Positions 10,462 to 23,342 of a stretch of DNA of 64,000 bases are shown piece by piece. A program made the position numbers and the translations under genes. Position 1 is the first letter of the stretch. Each line of letters starts with the position of its first letter. The notes beneath the pieces are model-generated. The model saw only the letters and a list, made by a program, of their open reading frames with translations, ran no database searches and was not told where the DNA came from. Source of the stretch: Eretmocerus hayati (taxonomy: Eukaryota > Arthropoda > Insecta > Hymenoptera > Aphelinidae); assembly GCA_029851415.1 (NCBI GenBank), contig CM056743.1, positions 120,682,305-120,746,304 of the forward strand. The letters are read 5' to 3'.

Positions 10462-11945
10462 GACCTCAATACTGACTAGAATCATTGGAGACCTTATATC
10501 CTATTCATCTGAATCGATTTGAATGCTGGAAATCAGTATTGGATATCCGAAATCCTATCCGTCTCAATCGATTCCAATACTGTTATTCTGCATTGGAACC
10601 TCAATCGAACTCAATACTGACTAGAATCATTGGACACCTTATATCCTATTCATCTGAATCGATTTGAATGCTGGAAATCAGTATTGGATATCCGAAATCC
10701 AATCCGCCTCAATCGATTTCAATACTGTTATTCTGTATTGGAACCTCAATCGAACTCAATACTGAATATATTCATTGGACACCTCATATCCTATTCATCT
10801 GAATCGATTTGGATGCTGGAAATCAGTATTGGATATCCGAAATCCTATCCGCCTCAATCGATTCCAATACTGTTATTCTGCATTGGAACCTCAATCGAAC
10901 TCAATACTGACTAGAATCATTGGACACCTTATATCCTATTCATCTGAATCGATTTGAATGCTGGAAATCAGTATTGGATATCCGAAATCCAATCCGCCTC
11001 AATCGATTTCAATACTGTTATTCTGTATTGGAACCTCAATCGAACTCAATACTGAATAGAATCATTGGACACCTCATATCCTATTCATCTGAATCGATTT
11101 GGATGCTGGAAATCAGTATTGGATATCCGAAATCCTATCCGCCTCAATCGATTCCAATACTGTTATTCTGCATTGGAACCTCAATCCAACTCAATACTGA
11201 CTAGAATCATTGGACACCTTATATCCTATTCATCTGAATCGATTTGAATGCTGGAAATCAGTATTGGATATCCGAAATCCAATCCGCCTCAATCGATTTC
11301 AATACTGTTATTCTGTATTGGAACCTCAATCGAACTCAATACTGAATAGAATCATTGGACACCTCATATCCTATTCATCTGAATCGATTTGAATGCTGCG
11401 AATCAGTATTGGATATCCGGAATCCTATCCGCCTCAATCGATTCCAATACTGTTATTCTGCATTGGAACCTCAATCGAACTCAATACTGAATAGAATCAT
11501 TGGACACCTCATATCCTATTCATCTGAATCGATTTGAATGCTGGAAATCAGTATTGGATATCCGAAATCCTATCCGCCTCAATCGATTCCAATACTGTTA
11601 TTCTGCATTGGAACCTCAATCGAACTCAATACTGACTAGAATCATTGGACACCTTATATCCTATTCATCTGAATCGATTTGAATGCTGGAAATCAGTATT
11701 GGATATCCGAAATCCTATCCGCCTCAATCGATTCCAATACTGTTATTCTGTATTGGAACCTCAATCGAACTCAATACTGAATAGAATCATTGGACACCTC
11801 ATATCCTATTCATCTGAATCGATTTGAATGCTGGAAATCAGTATTGGATATCCGAAATCCTATCCGCCTCAATCGATTCCAATACTGATTTTCAGTATTG
11901 GGAACATCGAGAACTCAATTGGCCTCAATCGACCTCAATACTGAC
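10462..11945 (+). repeat. 145-bp satellite array with A-B dimer higher-order structure
   Basis: About ten head-to-tail monomers have an exact 145-bp period, with anchors at 10485, 10630, 10775, 10920, 11065, 11210, 11355, 11500 and 11645. Two variants alternate from 10630 to 11355. Type A has ACACCTTATATCC, CCAATCCGCC and TCTGTATTGG. Type B has ACACCTCATATCC, CCTATCCGCC and TCTGCATTGG. This makes a 290-bp higher-order repeat. From 11355 the alternation breaks and mixed monomers appear. The recurrent 60-codon frames are repeat artefacts. Confidence 0.95.
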
Positions 11946-14900
11946 TTTCAGTTATTAATACAAATCAACGTCTCACATATACATCACTCACATTACAGGT
12001 AAGGTTTCAATACAATTCAATACTTATTTTAATCATGATCGCATTAACATATCATCGCATTACATAACTAAACGCTATTTGGAGGTTCTGTCACTCATCA
12101 GTCTTATATAGGAACAGGAGAGATGGTTCGTCGCTTGCGAGAAAGCAATCACATGATATTTGGATGCAAACTGAGATGGTCATCGAAACGCCGCCTAGCG
12201 TCAGCCACTCGAATTCTATCGGCCTCAATCGATTCCAATACTAACTTTCAGGAATGGGAAGTTCAATAACTCACACTACGTCCATCGGTTCCAATACTGA
12301 CTATAAGCATTGACGAGTTTATTTATCGTCCTGAATCGATTTGAATGCTGATTATCAGTATTGGGGACTTGAAATCCTATCTGCCCAGTCGAATCCAGTA
12401 CTGTTTTCGAGTATTGGGAACATCGAGATCTCAACCCACTTCAATCGATCTCAATACTGACTGTGAGTATTCTAGCCCTTATATTCTAATAACCTGAATC
12501 GATTTTAGTACTGTCTCTCAGTATTGGGTAGATCGCTATCTCAATCCACTTCAATCGATCTCAATACTGGAAGTAAGCATTAGAAACCTTATATCCTATC
12601 TACTTGAATCGATTTGGATGCTGGATTTCAGTATTGAGGACTTGAAATCCTAACTGCCCCAATCGATTCCAGAACTGTTTTTCAGTATTGGAAACATCGG
12701 GTTCTCAATCCGCTTCAATCGATTTCAATACTGATCTTCAGCATTGCAGACCTCATATGATATTTACCTGAATCGGATTGAATGCTAGATATCAGTATTG
12801 AGGACTCGAAATCCTATCTGCCCCAATCGATTTCAGTACTGTATTTCAGTATTGGAAACATCGGGTTCTCAATCCGCTTGAATCGATCTCAATACTGATT
12901 TTCAGCATTGCAGATCTTATATCCTATCTACTTGAATCGATTTGAATGCTGGATATCAGTATTGAGGACTTAAAATCCTACCTGCCCGAATCGATTTCAG
13001 TACTGTATTTCAGTAAAGGAAACATCGGGTTCTCAATCCGCTTCAATCGATCTCAATACTAATTTTCAGCATTGCAGATCTTATATCCTATCTACTTGAA
13101 TCGATTTAAATGCTGGATATCAGTATTGAGGACTTGAGATCCTATCTGCCCCAATCGATTTCAGTACTGTATTTCAGTATTGGGAATATCGGGATCTCAA
13201 TCCACTCCAATCGATCTGAATACTGAAAGTAAGCATCAGAAACCTCATATCCTATCTACCTGAATCGGAATGAATGCTGGATATCAGTGCTGGATATCAG
13301 TATTCAGGACTTGCCATCCTATCTGCCCCAGTCAATTCCAGTACTGTATTTCAGTATTGGAAACATCGGGTTCTCAGTGCGCTCCAATCGATCTCAATAC
13401 TGATGTTCAGCATTGCAGACCTTATATGATTTTTACCTGAATCGAATTGAATGCTAAATATCAGTATTAAGGACTTGAAATCCTAGCTGTCCCAATCGAT
13501 TTGAGTACTGTTTTCCAGTATTGGGAATATCGAGATCTTAACCCAATTTAATCGATCTCAATACTGACTGTAAGTATTGGAGCCCTTATATCCCAATAAT
13601 CTGAATCGATTTGAGTACTGTCTCTCAGTATTGGGCAGATTGCTATCTCAGTCCACTTCAATCGATCTCAATACTAAATGTAAGCATAAGTGACCTCATT
13701 ATATCCTATCTACTTGTATCGATTTTAATGTTGAAAATCAGTATTGCAGAATTGAGATCCTATCTGCTCCAACTCATTCCAATACCGTTTTCAAGTATTG
13801 GAAACACTGAGATCTCAATCCGCTTGTATCGATCTCAATCCCGACTTTCAGCATTGCAGACCTCATATCATATTTACCTGAATCGAATTGAATGCGGAAT
13901 ATCAGTATTCAGGACTTGGAATCCTATCTGCGCTAATCGATTCCAGTTCTGTATTTCAGTATTGGGAATATTGGGAGCGCATTACGCTTCAATCGATCTC
14001 AATACTGATGTTCAGCATTGCAGACCTTATATGATATTTACCTGAATTGATTTAGATGCTGAATATCAGTATTGAGGACTGGAAATCCTATCTGCCCGAA
14101 TCGATTCCAGTACTGTTTTTCAGTATTGGGAACATCGAGATCCCAACCCGCTTTGATCGATCTCATTACTGACTGTGAGTATTGTAGCCTTAATATCCTA
14201 ATAACCTGAATTGATTTCGGTACTGTCTCTCAGTATTGGGTAGATCGCTATCACAATCCATTTCAATCGATCTCATTACTGAAAGTAAGCATTAGAAACC
14301 CTATATCCTATCTACTTGGATCAACTTGAATGCTGAAGATCAGTATTAGGGAATCGGGATCCTATTCGCCCCAATCGATCCCAGTACTGTCTTTCAGTAT
14401 TGGTTACATCGAGATCTTAATCAGCTTCAATCGATCTCAATACTGATTCTCAGCATCGGACACCTTATGAACTATTTACCTGAATCGGAATGAATGCTGG
14501 ATATCAGTATTGAGGACTTGAACTCTTATCTGCCCCAATCGATTGCAGGACTGTTTTCCAGTATTCGGAACATCGGGTTCTCAATCCGCTTCAATCGATC
14601 TCAATACTGCTTTCCAGCATTACAGACCTTATATCATATTTATCTGGGTAGGATTGAATGCTGAATATCAGTATTGAGGACTTGGAATCTTATCTGCCCC
14701 AATCTATTCCAGTAGTGTTTTTCGGAAGTGGGAACTTCGAGATCTCGATCAGCTTCGATAGATTTCAATACTGATTTTCAGCATTACAGACCTTATATGA
14801 TATTCACCTGAATCAAATTGAATGCTGAATTAAATGTGTAATGAGGACTTGGAACCCTATCCGCCTCAATCATTCCCTGTACTGTATTTCAGTATTGGGA

Positions 14901-15290
14901 ATATCGGGATCTCAATACGCTTCGATCGATCTGGATACTGATGTTCAGCATTGCAGACCTTATATCATATCTACTTGAATTAATTCGAATGCTGTGTATC
15001 AGATTGGGAATGGGAAGTCCTATCTGCCTCAATAGATCCAAATACTGACCTCTCACATTGGATACCGTATATTCTATCTACGTCAATATACCTGAATGAT
15101 GATTGTTAGTATTGAGGACTTGAAATCCTATCTGCCCCGATCGATTCCAGTACCGTCTTCCAGTATTGCAAACATCGAGATCTCAATCCGCCTCAATCGA
15201 TTTCAATACTGATTCTCAGCATTGCAGACCTTATAACCCGTTCACCTGACCAATAGCAAAACTCATCTTCAGGCTGTTGCAATTTTGCCC
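11946..15290 (+). repeat. Diverged ~164-bp monomers of the same satellite family
   Basis: The run of GACTTGAAATCCTATCTGCC anchors recurs at 12647, 12811, 12975, 13139, 13316 and 13480. The spacing is 164 bp except for one 177-bp unit, which carries a 13-bp internal duplication. Shorter ~110-bp variants are interspersed. Monomers keep AATCGATTCCAGTACTG...CAGTATTGG but differ by many substitutions, as in an old array. Positions ~11960-12210 are a non-satellite interruption. Confidence 0.85.
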
Positions 15291-15299
15291 AGCAGTATT

Positions 15300-18200
15300 G
15301 AATTCGATTGATTTATATGAAACCTAGAGGAGTTCAATACTGATTGTGAGTATTGAGAAGGATAGAATAACCATGTACCCACGATTTCCATTCGATTCTG
15401 TAGTATTCATCTCGATATTATTCAATGACGCAGAGAGTGATTGGGTCATCATTGGAATAGATTGATGCAGTCGACTCAATGCTGCCCGGCAGGATTCAGA
15501 CCGATAGTGAAACTTATCCTCAGAGCGTACCAATCCTGCTCAGCAGTATTGAATTCAATTAAAATATATGGAACTCAGAGGAGTTCGATACCGATTGTAA
15601 GTATTCAGGAGGATAGGAACCACTTTTTCACGATCGGTATTCCATCCTATAGTATTAAGCTCGATTGGCCAAACACGCAATGAGTGATTGGGTCATCATT
15701 GAAATGAATTGACGCAGTCGACTCGATGCTGCCTGGCAGGATTCAGACCGAAAGCAAAACTCATCTTCAGGCCGTTCCAATCCTGCTCAGCAGTATTGAA
15801 TTCGATTGAGATGTATGAAATCTAGAGGAGTTCGATACTGATTGTGAGTATTGAGAGAAATAGAATAACCATGCACCCACGATTTCAACTGGATTCTGTA
15901 GTATTCATCTCGATTGATCAATGACGCAAAGAGTGATTGGGTCATCATTGAAATCGGTTGACGCAGTCGACTCAATGCTGCCTGGCAGGATTCAGACCGA
16001 TAGCAAAACTCATCTCGAGACCGTTCCAATCCTGCTGAGCAGTATTGAATTCGATTGAAATATATCAAATCTAGCGGAGCTCAATACTGATTGTGAGTAT
16101 TGGGAAGGATAGAATAACCATGCATCCACGATATCAATCCGATTTTGTAGTATTCAGCTCGATTGGTCAATCACGCAGTAAGTAATTGGGTGATCATTGG
16201 AATCGATTGACTAAGTCAATTCAATGCTGCTTGGCAGGATTCAGACCGATAGCAAAACTCATCTTCAGGCCATCCCAATCCTTCTGAGCAGTATTGGATT
16301 CGATTGAAATATATGAAATCCAGCGAAGTTCAATACTGATTGTGAGTATTGGGAAGGATAGAATAACCATGCATCCACGATTCCAATCCGATTCTGTAGT
16401 ATTCGGCTCGATTGGTCAATCACGCAGGGAGTAATTGGGTTATCATTGGAATCGATTGACTCAGTCAATTCAATGCTGCTGGGCAGGATTCAGACCGATA
16501 GCAAAACTCATCTCGAGATCGTTCCAATCCTGCTGAGCACTATTGGATTCGATTGGAATATACGGAATCTGGCGGAGTTCAATACTGATTGTGAGTATTG
16601 GGAAGGATAGAATAACCATGCATCCACGATTTCAATCCAATTTTGTAGTATTCAGCTCGATTGGTCAATCACGCAGTGAGTAATTGGGTTATCATTGGAA
16701 TCGATTGACTCAGTCAATTCAATGCTGCCTGGCAGGATTCAGACCGATAGCAAAACTCATCTCGAGATCGTTCCAATCCTGCTGAGCGCTATTGAATTCG
16801 ATTGCAATATATGAAATCCAGCGCAGTTCAATACTGATTGTAGGTATTGGGAAGGATAGAATAACCATGCATCCACGATTCCAATCCGATTTTGTAGTAT
16901 TCAGCTCGATAAGTCAATCACGCAGTGAGTGATTGAGTCATCATTGAAATCGATTGACAAAGTCCACTCAATGCTGCTTGGCAGGATTCAGACCGATAGC
17001 AAAACTCATCTCGAGATCGTTCCAATCCTGCTGAGCAGTATTGAATTCGATTGAAATATATGAAATCCAGCGCAGTTCAATACTGATTGTAGGTATTGGG
17101 AAGGATAGAATAACCATGCATCCACGATTCCAATCCAATTTTGTAGTATTCAGCTTGATTGGTCAATCACGCAGTGAGTGATTGAGTCATCATTGAAATC
17201 GATTGACAAAGTCCACTCAATGCTGCCCGGCAGGATTCAGACCGATAGCGAGACTCATCCGCAGGCCGCACCAATCCTGCTGAGCAGTATTCGATTCGAT
17301 TGAAATATATGAAATCTAGCGGAGTTGAATACTGATTGTGAGTATTGGGAAGGATAGAATAACCATGCATCCACGATCTCAATCCGATTTTGTAGTATTC
17401 AGCTCGATTGGTCAATCACGCAGTGAGTAATTGGGTTATCATTGGAATCGATTGACTCAGTCAATTCAATGCTGCTTGGCAGGATTCAGACCGATAGCAA
17501 AACTCATCTCGAGACCGTTCCAATCCTGCTGAGCAGTATTGGATTCGATTGAAATGTATGAAATCTAGCGGAGTTCAATACTGATTGTGAGTATTGGGAA
17601 GGATAGAATAACCATGCATCCACGATTTCAATCCGATTTTGTAGTATTCAGCTCGATTGGTCAATCACGCAGTGAGTAATTGGGTTGTCATTGGAATCGA
17701 TTGACTCAGTCAATTCAATGCTGCTTGGCAGGATTCAGACTGATAGCAAAACTCATCTCGAGATCGTTCCAATCCTGCTGAGCAGTATTGAATTCGATTG
17801 AAATATATGAAATCCAGCGAAGTTCAATACTGATTGTGAGTATTGGGAAGGATAGAATAACCATGCATCCACGATTCCAATCCGATTCTGTAGTATTCGG
17901 CTCGATTGGTCAATCACGCAGGGAGTAATTGGGTTATCATTGGAATCGATTGACTCAGTCAATTCAATGCTGCTGGGCAGGATTCAGACCGATAGCAAAA
18001 CTCATCTCGAGATCGTTCCAATCCTGCTGAGCAGTATTGGATTCGATTGGAATATACGGAATCTGGCGGAGTTCAATACTGATTGTGAGTATTGGGAAGG
18101 ATAGAATAACCATGCATCCACGATTCCAATCCGATTTTGTAGTATTCAGCTCGATTGGTCAATCACGCAGTGAGTAATTGGGTTATCATTGGAATCGATT

Positions 18201-18430
18201 GACTCAGTCAATTCAATGCTGTTTGGCAGGATTCAGACCGATAGCAAAACTCATCTTCAGGCCATTCCAATCCTGCTGAGCAGTATTGGATTCGATTGAA
18301 ATATATGAAGTCTACCGGAGTTCAATACTGATTATGAGTATTGGGAAGGATAGAATAACCATGCATCCACGATTTCAATCCGATTTTGTAGTACTCAGCT
18401 CGATTTGTCAATCACGCAATAGGTGATAGG
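15300..18430 (+). repeat. 249-bp satellite array
   Basis: The anchor CCATGCATCCACGAT recurs at exactly 249-bp spacing (15872, 16121, 16370, 16619, 16868, 17117, 17366, 17615, 17864, 18113, 18362), with two diverged units upstream. That is about 12.5 copies. Monomers contain GGCAGGATTCAGACCGATAG and CAATACTGATTGTGAGTATT, and share the latter palindromic theme with the 145/164-bp families, so common ancestry is likely. Confidence 0.95.
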
Positions 18431-19014
18431 GGGATGATTGGAATTGATCCAGGCATAATTCGACTCGAATCTGTCCATTCATGATTGAAACGGATAGGAA
18501 AGAGCAAGGTTATTATACACCCAGTACTGCAGAGAATTATTCAGTTCGATTGAGGAATGTTGAAATAATAGTGTTCAAAAGGTGAAATCCAATCCTGTCA
18601 TTTGGGATTGGTCAGGATAGACAATTAGTATCGTTTCGCGAATCGAATCACTTTCTGAAGCATTGATCTCGATAGAGCAGTGGGAGACGAGATCCATTAT
18701 TCAATTAGATTGATTCCAATACTGAATCGGTTCATTAAAACATATTGAACCAGCAAAGATCTTCCATCCATCCTTCCGTGTCCGATCCTATGCTGAATAC
18801 TGGTATTGGATTATATTCGCTTACATCAATTCTCATCAACAGTATAGAATTCTATTGGCAGTTGTGATCCCAATTCTACAATTCAGGATTCAGCTTGATT
18901 GGGTCTTTGTTCGATTGATCTGCATTGAATTCCAATACTGCTCTCGCCGGTTGAATGATAGAACCGATTGAAATGTATTCATCCCGATAGGATTCGATTG
19001 GTTTTCAATCCATC
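18431..19014. repeat. Decayed satellite edge
   Basis: Scattered AATACTG, AGTATTGGAT and CGATTGAT fragments without regular spacing suggest decayed monomers between the 249-bp array and the right inverted end. Confidence 0.5.
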
Positions 19015-19276
19015 CCAATCGATCTTTTGCAGCAGGGTATGGCAGATGAACTGAAACTTCACCTTCGAAACGATTATTACCTTAGATCCCAGTGCATGAA
19101 TGTAATATCAGCAGATATTCTTTCTGAACACCTTGACTTCTCAACGGAACTGTTTATAGAAGTCCAAATACCTGTAGGCGCAAACTTGATAAATACTTGA
19201 TATTCGGTAGTAACAATGAATCTGCGAAAAATGAACAAAGCAAAACTTTGAAGGTAAGAAAACGATGACAATTGAA

Positions 19277-19335
19277 TAATATGGTGAGATCACTTAAATC
19301 GATCATGGAGGACTTTAAGTGATCTCACCATATTA
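19277..19335. repeat. Perfect 22-bp hairpin
   Basis: The arms 19277-19298 and 19314-19335 are perfectly complementary and contain TGGTGAGATCACTTAAA, with a 15-nt loop. It lies just upstream of repeat copy 2. It may be a tiny MITE or a terminus of that repeat; no function is assigned. Confidence 0.8.
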
Positions 19336-19588
19336 TACAAAAAGAGGACGATTCAAGCTCAAAGACGAACCAGATGACAATTGAAGTTTTCTCCCGCGAA
19401 CATAATATGTTACATTACAACATACTTTCGAGGAAAATGTTGAGAATAGGATTCCTAGAGAATCAGTTCTTCATGTATTCGACATTTCCCTCCATAGAAA
19501 GCAGTTATAAATTGAAAACTTTATTCAAAAGCAATATCGCCATAGACATTTTAAATCACGCAATTATCCTGCCAGTACTTGTAACTAA

Positions 19589-20654
19589 GATCGAAGCATA
19601 CGCACCGTACCGAGAAGCCTTTTTTCTTGTTAGAAATACTTATTGTAAGTCCAAAACGATACACGAATGCACGCTTAAAGGGAATCATAGAATCGTACAG
19701 GTAAGAAAAGCAATCTTATTGTCTACCTTTGAACTGATTTGGAACCAAGGGAAGAATCTGAGATATGATTTTGTGTGAGCGACACGTGAAGCTCTCCCAT
19801 ATATAGACTAGACCGTGACACGGCCTTTTTCGAAGATTAATAATTTTGGAGTGTAATAACAAATCTAGACAAGAACGAAACCAAATAACTTCTGAGACCT
19901 TCTAAATTTGATCTCGAGTTCAGGAATGCGATTGACAAAGTATACCGTGAACTGAAAGTCCTTCGATAGGAAAAAATTAAGAAGAGGAAATGAGAAAGAA
20001 GATACAGCTGCCTCACACTATGCAATAATTGCGGGGGTGTTTCAAGTGGAAAAAAAAATTACGATGGACTAGAATTATCGTATAGATTTCCAGGAGAGAG
20101 AGAGAGAATAGTTTTGATGAATGTGAGCATTAAGAATCATGCAATGGGTGATATTTACGAGACTTTCTTGGCTTGGGGCAGAGGTGATGATGCTCTCTGC
20201 TGGTGCAACGCCCAGACGTAATTTTTCCTTCATATATGAGTTGAAGCGCTTCCCAACAGTATCAAAAACCCCCAGATGTTCTCTTTGCCGAACGATAATG
20301 AGAGGTGTTTTTTTTCGTCGGGTCATACAGCAGGTGTTTTTCTTCGTCGGGGCATACAGCAGGTGTTTTTTTTCGTCGGGGCATACAGCAGGTGTTTTTC
20401 TTCGTCGGGGCATACGGCAGGTGTTCTTTTTCGTCCGGGCTTACGGGAGGTGTTTTTCTTCGTCCGGGCATCCGGCAAACGTTACTTTTCGACGGTGATC
20501 ACGACCAAGTGTTATTTTTCGAGGCGGGTACGATAGAAGTGCTACTCTTCGACGCTTGATACATATTGTGTTACTTTTCGTCGGTGACTAACACGCAAGT
20601 GTTAGTCTTCGTCGCTTGATAGTATGCAAGTGTTTTTCTTCTTCGGGGGCGACG
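19589..20654 (+). repeat. Dispersed repeat unit, copy 2, with minisatellite
   Basis: Positions 19589-20290 match 1-700, and 20290-20654 match 706-1155 with fewer minisatellite units (about six good ones). The copy ends at the same GGGGGCGACGA junction, after which the two copies diverge completely, so that point is one edge of the repeat. The 134-codon frame at 19374-19778 overlaps its start and is not recognised. Confidence 0.85.
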
Positions 20655-21484
20655 AAATGTAGTCGCGGAAAAAGCAAAATTTTGTCGTAGGTATGAAGAA
20701 GAAAATTAAATTTCAATTTGGGAAAAAGTCTGTCTTCTTTGTGGCTTGATAAACCTCCGAGGGGCATGAAAAATTGCGTACCCTCATCTCAACAGGAACA
20801 TAGTTGGATAAAATAGGTCGAGCCTTGACATGACACTCAATCATGATAAATTTAAGCCTAGCTATTGGTGATAGATCCGAGGAGTCCAGATCGACAATCG
20901 AACGTCGAAATCGAGTGGCTCAAAAAATTTACTATGCCTCGAAAACTCATCGAGTTACAGCAAAAACGATCCAGAGCAAACGCGCCATGGACCGCAAGAA
21001 TGCTTGATTTTGCAAGAAATTTTCTTTCATGCACGTAGCAGATCCGAGTATGCTACCGTGAACCGAGGTTACTTTGAACACTCGAGGTACAAGTTTTGGA
21101 TTCTCGAAATCAGCACAGTAGGGATGCGCAAAGATTCTGGTAAGTACTTATCTGCTTAACACTTTGCACCGGTGTGGGGGTTCCCTATCAGCTATAAGTG
21201 AGTTTACAACAAACTCTTTGGAGGGCTTGATTTTGGAGCGAAAAAATGTAGTTGCGAAAAATTGGTCTCGTTCGAGAACTTACCGGGCGGATCTAAGCCA
21301 ATGGCGCTATATTCCGGTGATCCATATCGATATCTCGAAAAATCCATCGTTACACTGGTGTATTTTCACCCTGACTCAATTTTGTGGGGTAAAAACTGAA
21401 AAACACGCATTTTTCCCTTCAAAATGAGCTAAAGCACGTTGGAAATCGTTGAAGTAAATCAAAGCTATTAAGAAAAAGGCTTAA
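20655..21484. other. No gene seen
   Basis: There are only short frames (87 codons at most, 21164-21427) and no recognised domain or splice pattern. Confidence 0.4.
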
Positions 21485-21685
21485 TGGGGGCAAGTTGGAT
21501 ACACACTTTTGTAAACTCTCAAAAATCACTTTTTAGGAGAATTAAAACAGTTTGGCTTTAGTTGGTTCAAATTAAATATACTTCAACTCATTCCGAAGGC
21601 CTTAAGAGAAGCTTTAAAATGAGCTAAGGTATGTTGGAAAATATGGAGATGGGCCAAAGTTATTAAGGAATAAGTTGGGTACACT
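21485..21685 (+). repeat. Dispersed repeat with GGGGGCAAGTTGG ends, copy 1
   Basis: It begins TAATGGGGGCAAGTTGGATAC and closes with the related AATAAGTTGGGTACAC in the same orientation. An inverted relative lies at 37176-37396 inside the MULE-like element. Both copies keep the interior blocks AAAATCACTTTT and AAAATGAGCTAA. Confidence 0.7.
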
Positions 21686-21890
21686 GACCGTAGTAATCAT
21701 ACGGAGCGAAGAGAGATGGTAATAGCTCATTGCGTCATCCGTATGATTTACTAATATCAGCCGATCCTTGTAATTCGAGTTTTTATGACAAAGACTAACA
21801 GAGACACAGATGAATTTCATATTCGCAAGGTAGGTAATCAGTGTACAGTAGGGTCATCAACGTTGGACCCCGGAGCGCATCCCATTTGTA

Positions 21891-22312
21891 ATGGGACATA
21901 GACTATGTCCCGCCGAACAAACATTCAATCTTGCTTTCAGAATATGCGATTTGAGAAATGAGCTCATTTTCAATCATGAACAACGAATAAAGCCAAGTAC
22001 CATGAACGTCGATGTTACTATGCAAATTATATTCCATATATTCTTCTTTTACTTTACAACAGCGACAGAAATGTGAGAGAAAACACTCGATGGGCGTGAC
22101 GACGTCCGAGCGTCGAGCGCCGTGAAAAGTACCGGATTAACGCACACAATTTGGGGCCAGACGTCGCAATTTCCACTACCGACGATGGTACCTGCTACAT
22201 CGGTTCCCGCATTACGGCGCATTTTTCATTGGACGAGTCATCAGAAGAATCGCAACTCGTGAAAGCGAGATAGAATTTTTGTTTGACTTGGGACATACAC
22301 TCTGTGTCCCAT
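21891..22312. mobile_element. TA-target MITE inside the outer palindrome
   Basis: This 422-bp element has inverted ends: ATGGGACATAGACTATGTCC on the left and a matching CCCAAG.../TGTGTCCCAT on the right. TA flanks both sides (21889-21890 and 22313-22314). It is inserted exactly at the central TA of the outer palindrome and has no coding frame. Confidence 0.7.
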
Positions 22313-22439
22313 TAGGGTGTGTCCACAAATAGCGCAGCGCACGCCGCATGGCGCAGCTCACGGCACACGCGCTATGGCTCACTGAGACAGCCTATATATG
22401 CATCACAACCTTTTGGTGCATGGGATTATGGTGAAATTA

Positions 22440-23293
22440 GGCCGTAACTACATAAGACGCGCTTAGCACGCGCGCACAGGTGAGCGCAAGCGCGCGTGCA
22501 TTAGAAAATTGTTTACAAACACATTTTGTCGCTCTGTTTGAACAATTCTCGCTATATTTATCACTCCAATGAGTTTGTGGGCTCGTCGCGATGGAATAAA
22601 ATAAAAAAGTCAAGAATCATTGATTGACACCCGATCCATGTTGAAGAGCCATTTACAATGATCCATCATCGAGCAGAATCAAAACAAGATTTCAAGCTAG
22701 TTATACCTCGAGTTACACAGTATAAGTTGTATAGAATTTGTACATCGATTAGACGATCCCATGGAGTCTGGGGTAGTCCATCTTCCTACGGAGTTTTAGA
22801 GTTCGTCCAAGGAAAATTTGTTCACAAATCTTACCCAACAGTACTGTGCAGCATGTTTGAGATCTGCTTTGATTCTGCTCGACGGTGGGTCATTGTGAAT
22901 GACTTCTCAACATGGATCGGGTGCGAATCAGACTTTTGCTCCACTGAAACGAGCCCGAAAGGTTAATGATGAACATCCCCAACAATTGTTGTACTAAAAC
23001 AAGATGAAATTAAGCGCTCACCCGTGCGCGCGTGCTAAGCGCGTCTTAGGGTGATGACAGATAAAGCGCTACGCCACGATTTTGCGCCACGCTACGACGC
23101 GCAATCGCACGCCACGACCCAAAAATTAATTCCAGTAAACCCAACTATCGATGTATTTGGTTCATTCTCGTAATCAACAACGGGATCGCTGGAATGAATC
23201 TTTCGGTCGTGGCGTGCGATAGCGCGTCGTGGCATGCGGCGCGAAATTGTGGCGTAGCGCTTTGTCTGTCATCACCCTTATGTAGTTACGGCC
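22440..23293. mobile_element. Inverted-repeat element with GGCCGTAACTACATAAG ends (X1)
   Basis: A terminal inverted repeat of about 48 bp begins GGCCGTAACTACATAAGACG and contains GCTTAGCACGCGCGCAC. The right copy is split by the palindromic MITE at 23049-23277. No target duplication or coding capacity is seen. The ends resemble those of X2 (23343-24157), so both belong to one family. Confidence 0.65.
23049..23277. mobile_element. Palindromic Harbinger-type MITE inside X1
   Basis: A 229-bp, nearly complete palindrome starts GGGTGATGACAGATAAAGCG and ends with its complement, flanked by TTA on both sides (23046-23048 and 23278-23280). It interrupts the right inverted repeat of X1. Confidence 0.85.
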
Positions 23294-23342
23294 CATAGAA
23301 ATGTGACCACTTTCAGGAATTTTCGAGGAATGGGAAGCGATT

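Larger units (their letters stand above)
10253..19041. repeat. Satellite block bounded by inverted repeats
   Basis: Positions 10253-10279 and 19015-19041 are inverted copies of a 27-bp sequence with one mismatch, containing CTTTTGCAGCAGGGTATG. Everything between them is built from related satellite families that share CAATACTG...CAGTATTG palindromes and an AATCGATT core. The symmetric ends suggest the whole block is or was one element that carries satellite DNA. I see no clear target-site duplication outside the ends. Confidence 0.55.

Noticed and set aside
10485..11827. Recurrent 60-94 codon frames at 145-bp spacing
   Set aside because: They are translations of the satellite monomer; the period is not a multiple of three, so no continuous protein is encoded.
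22658..22966. 102-codon frame as a transposase exon
   Set aside because: There is no catalytic motif or neighbouring exon. It lies inside non-autonomous inverted-repeat elements.
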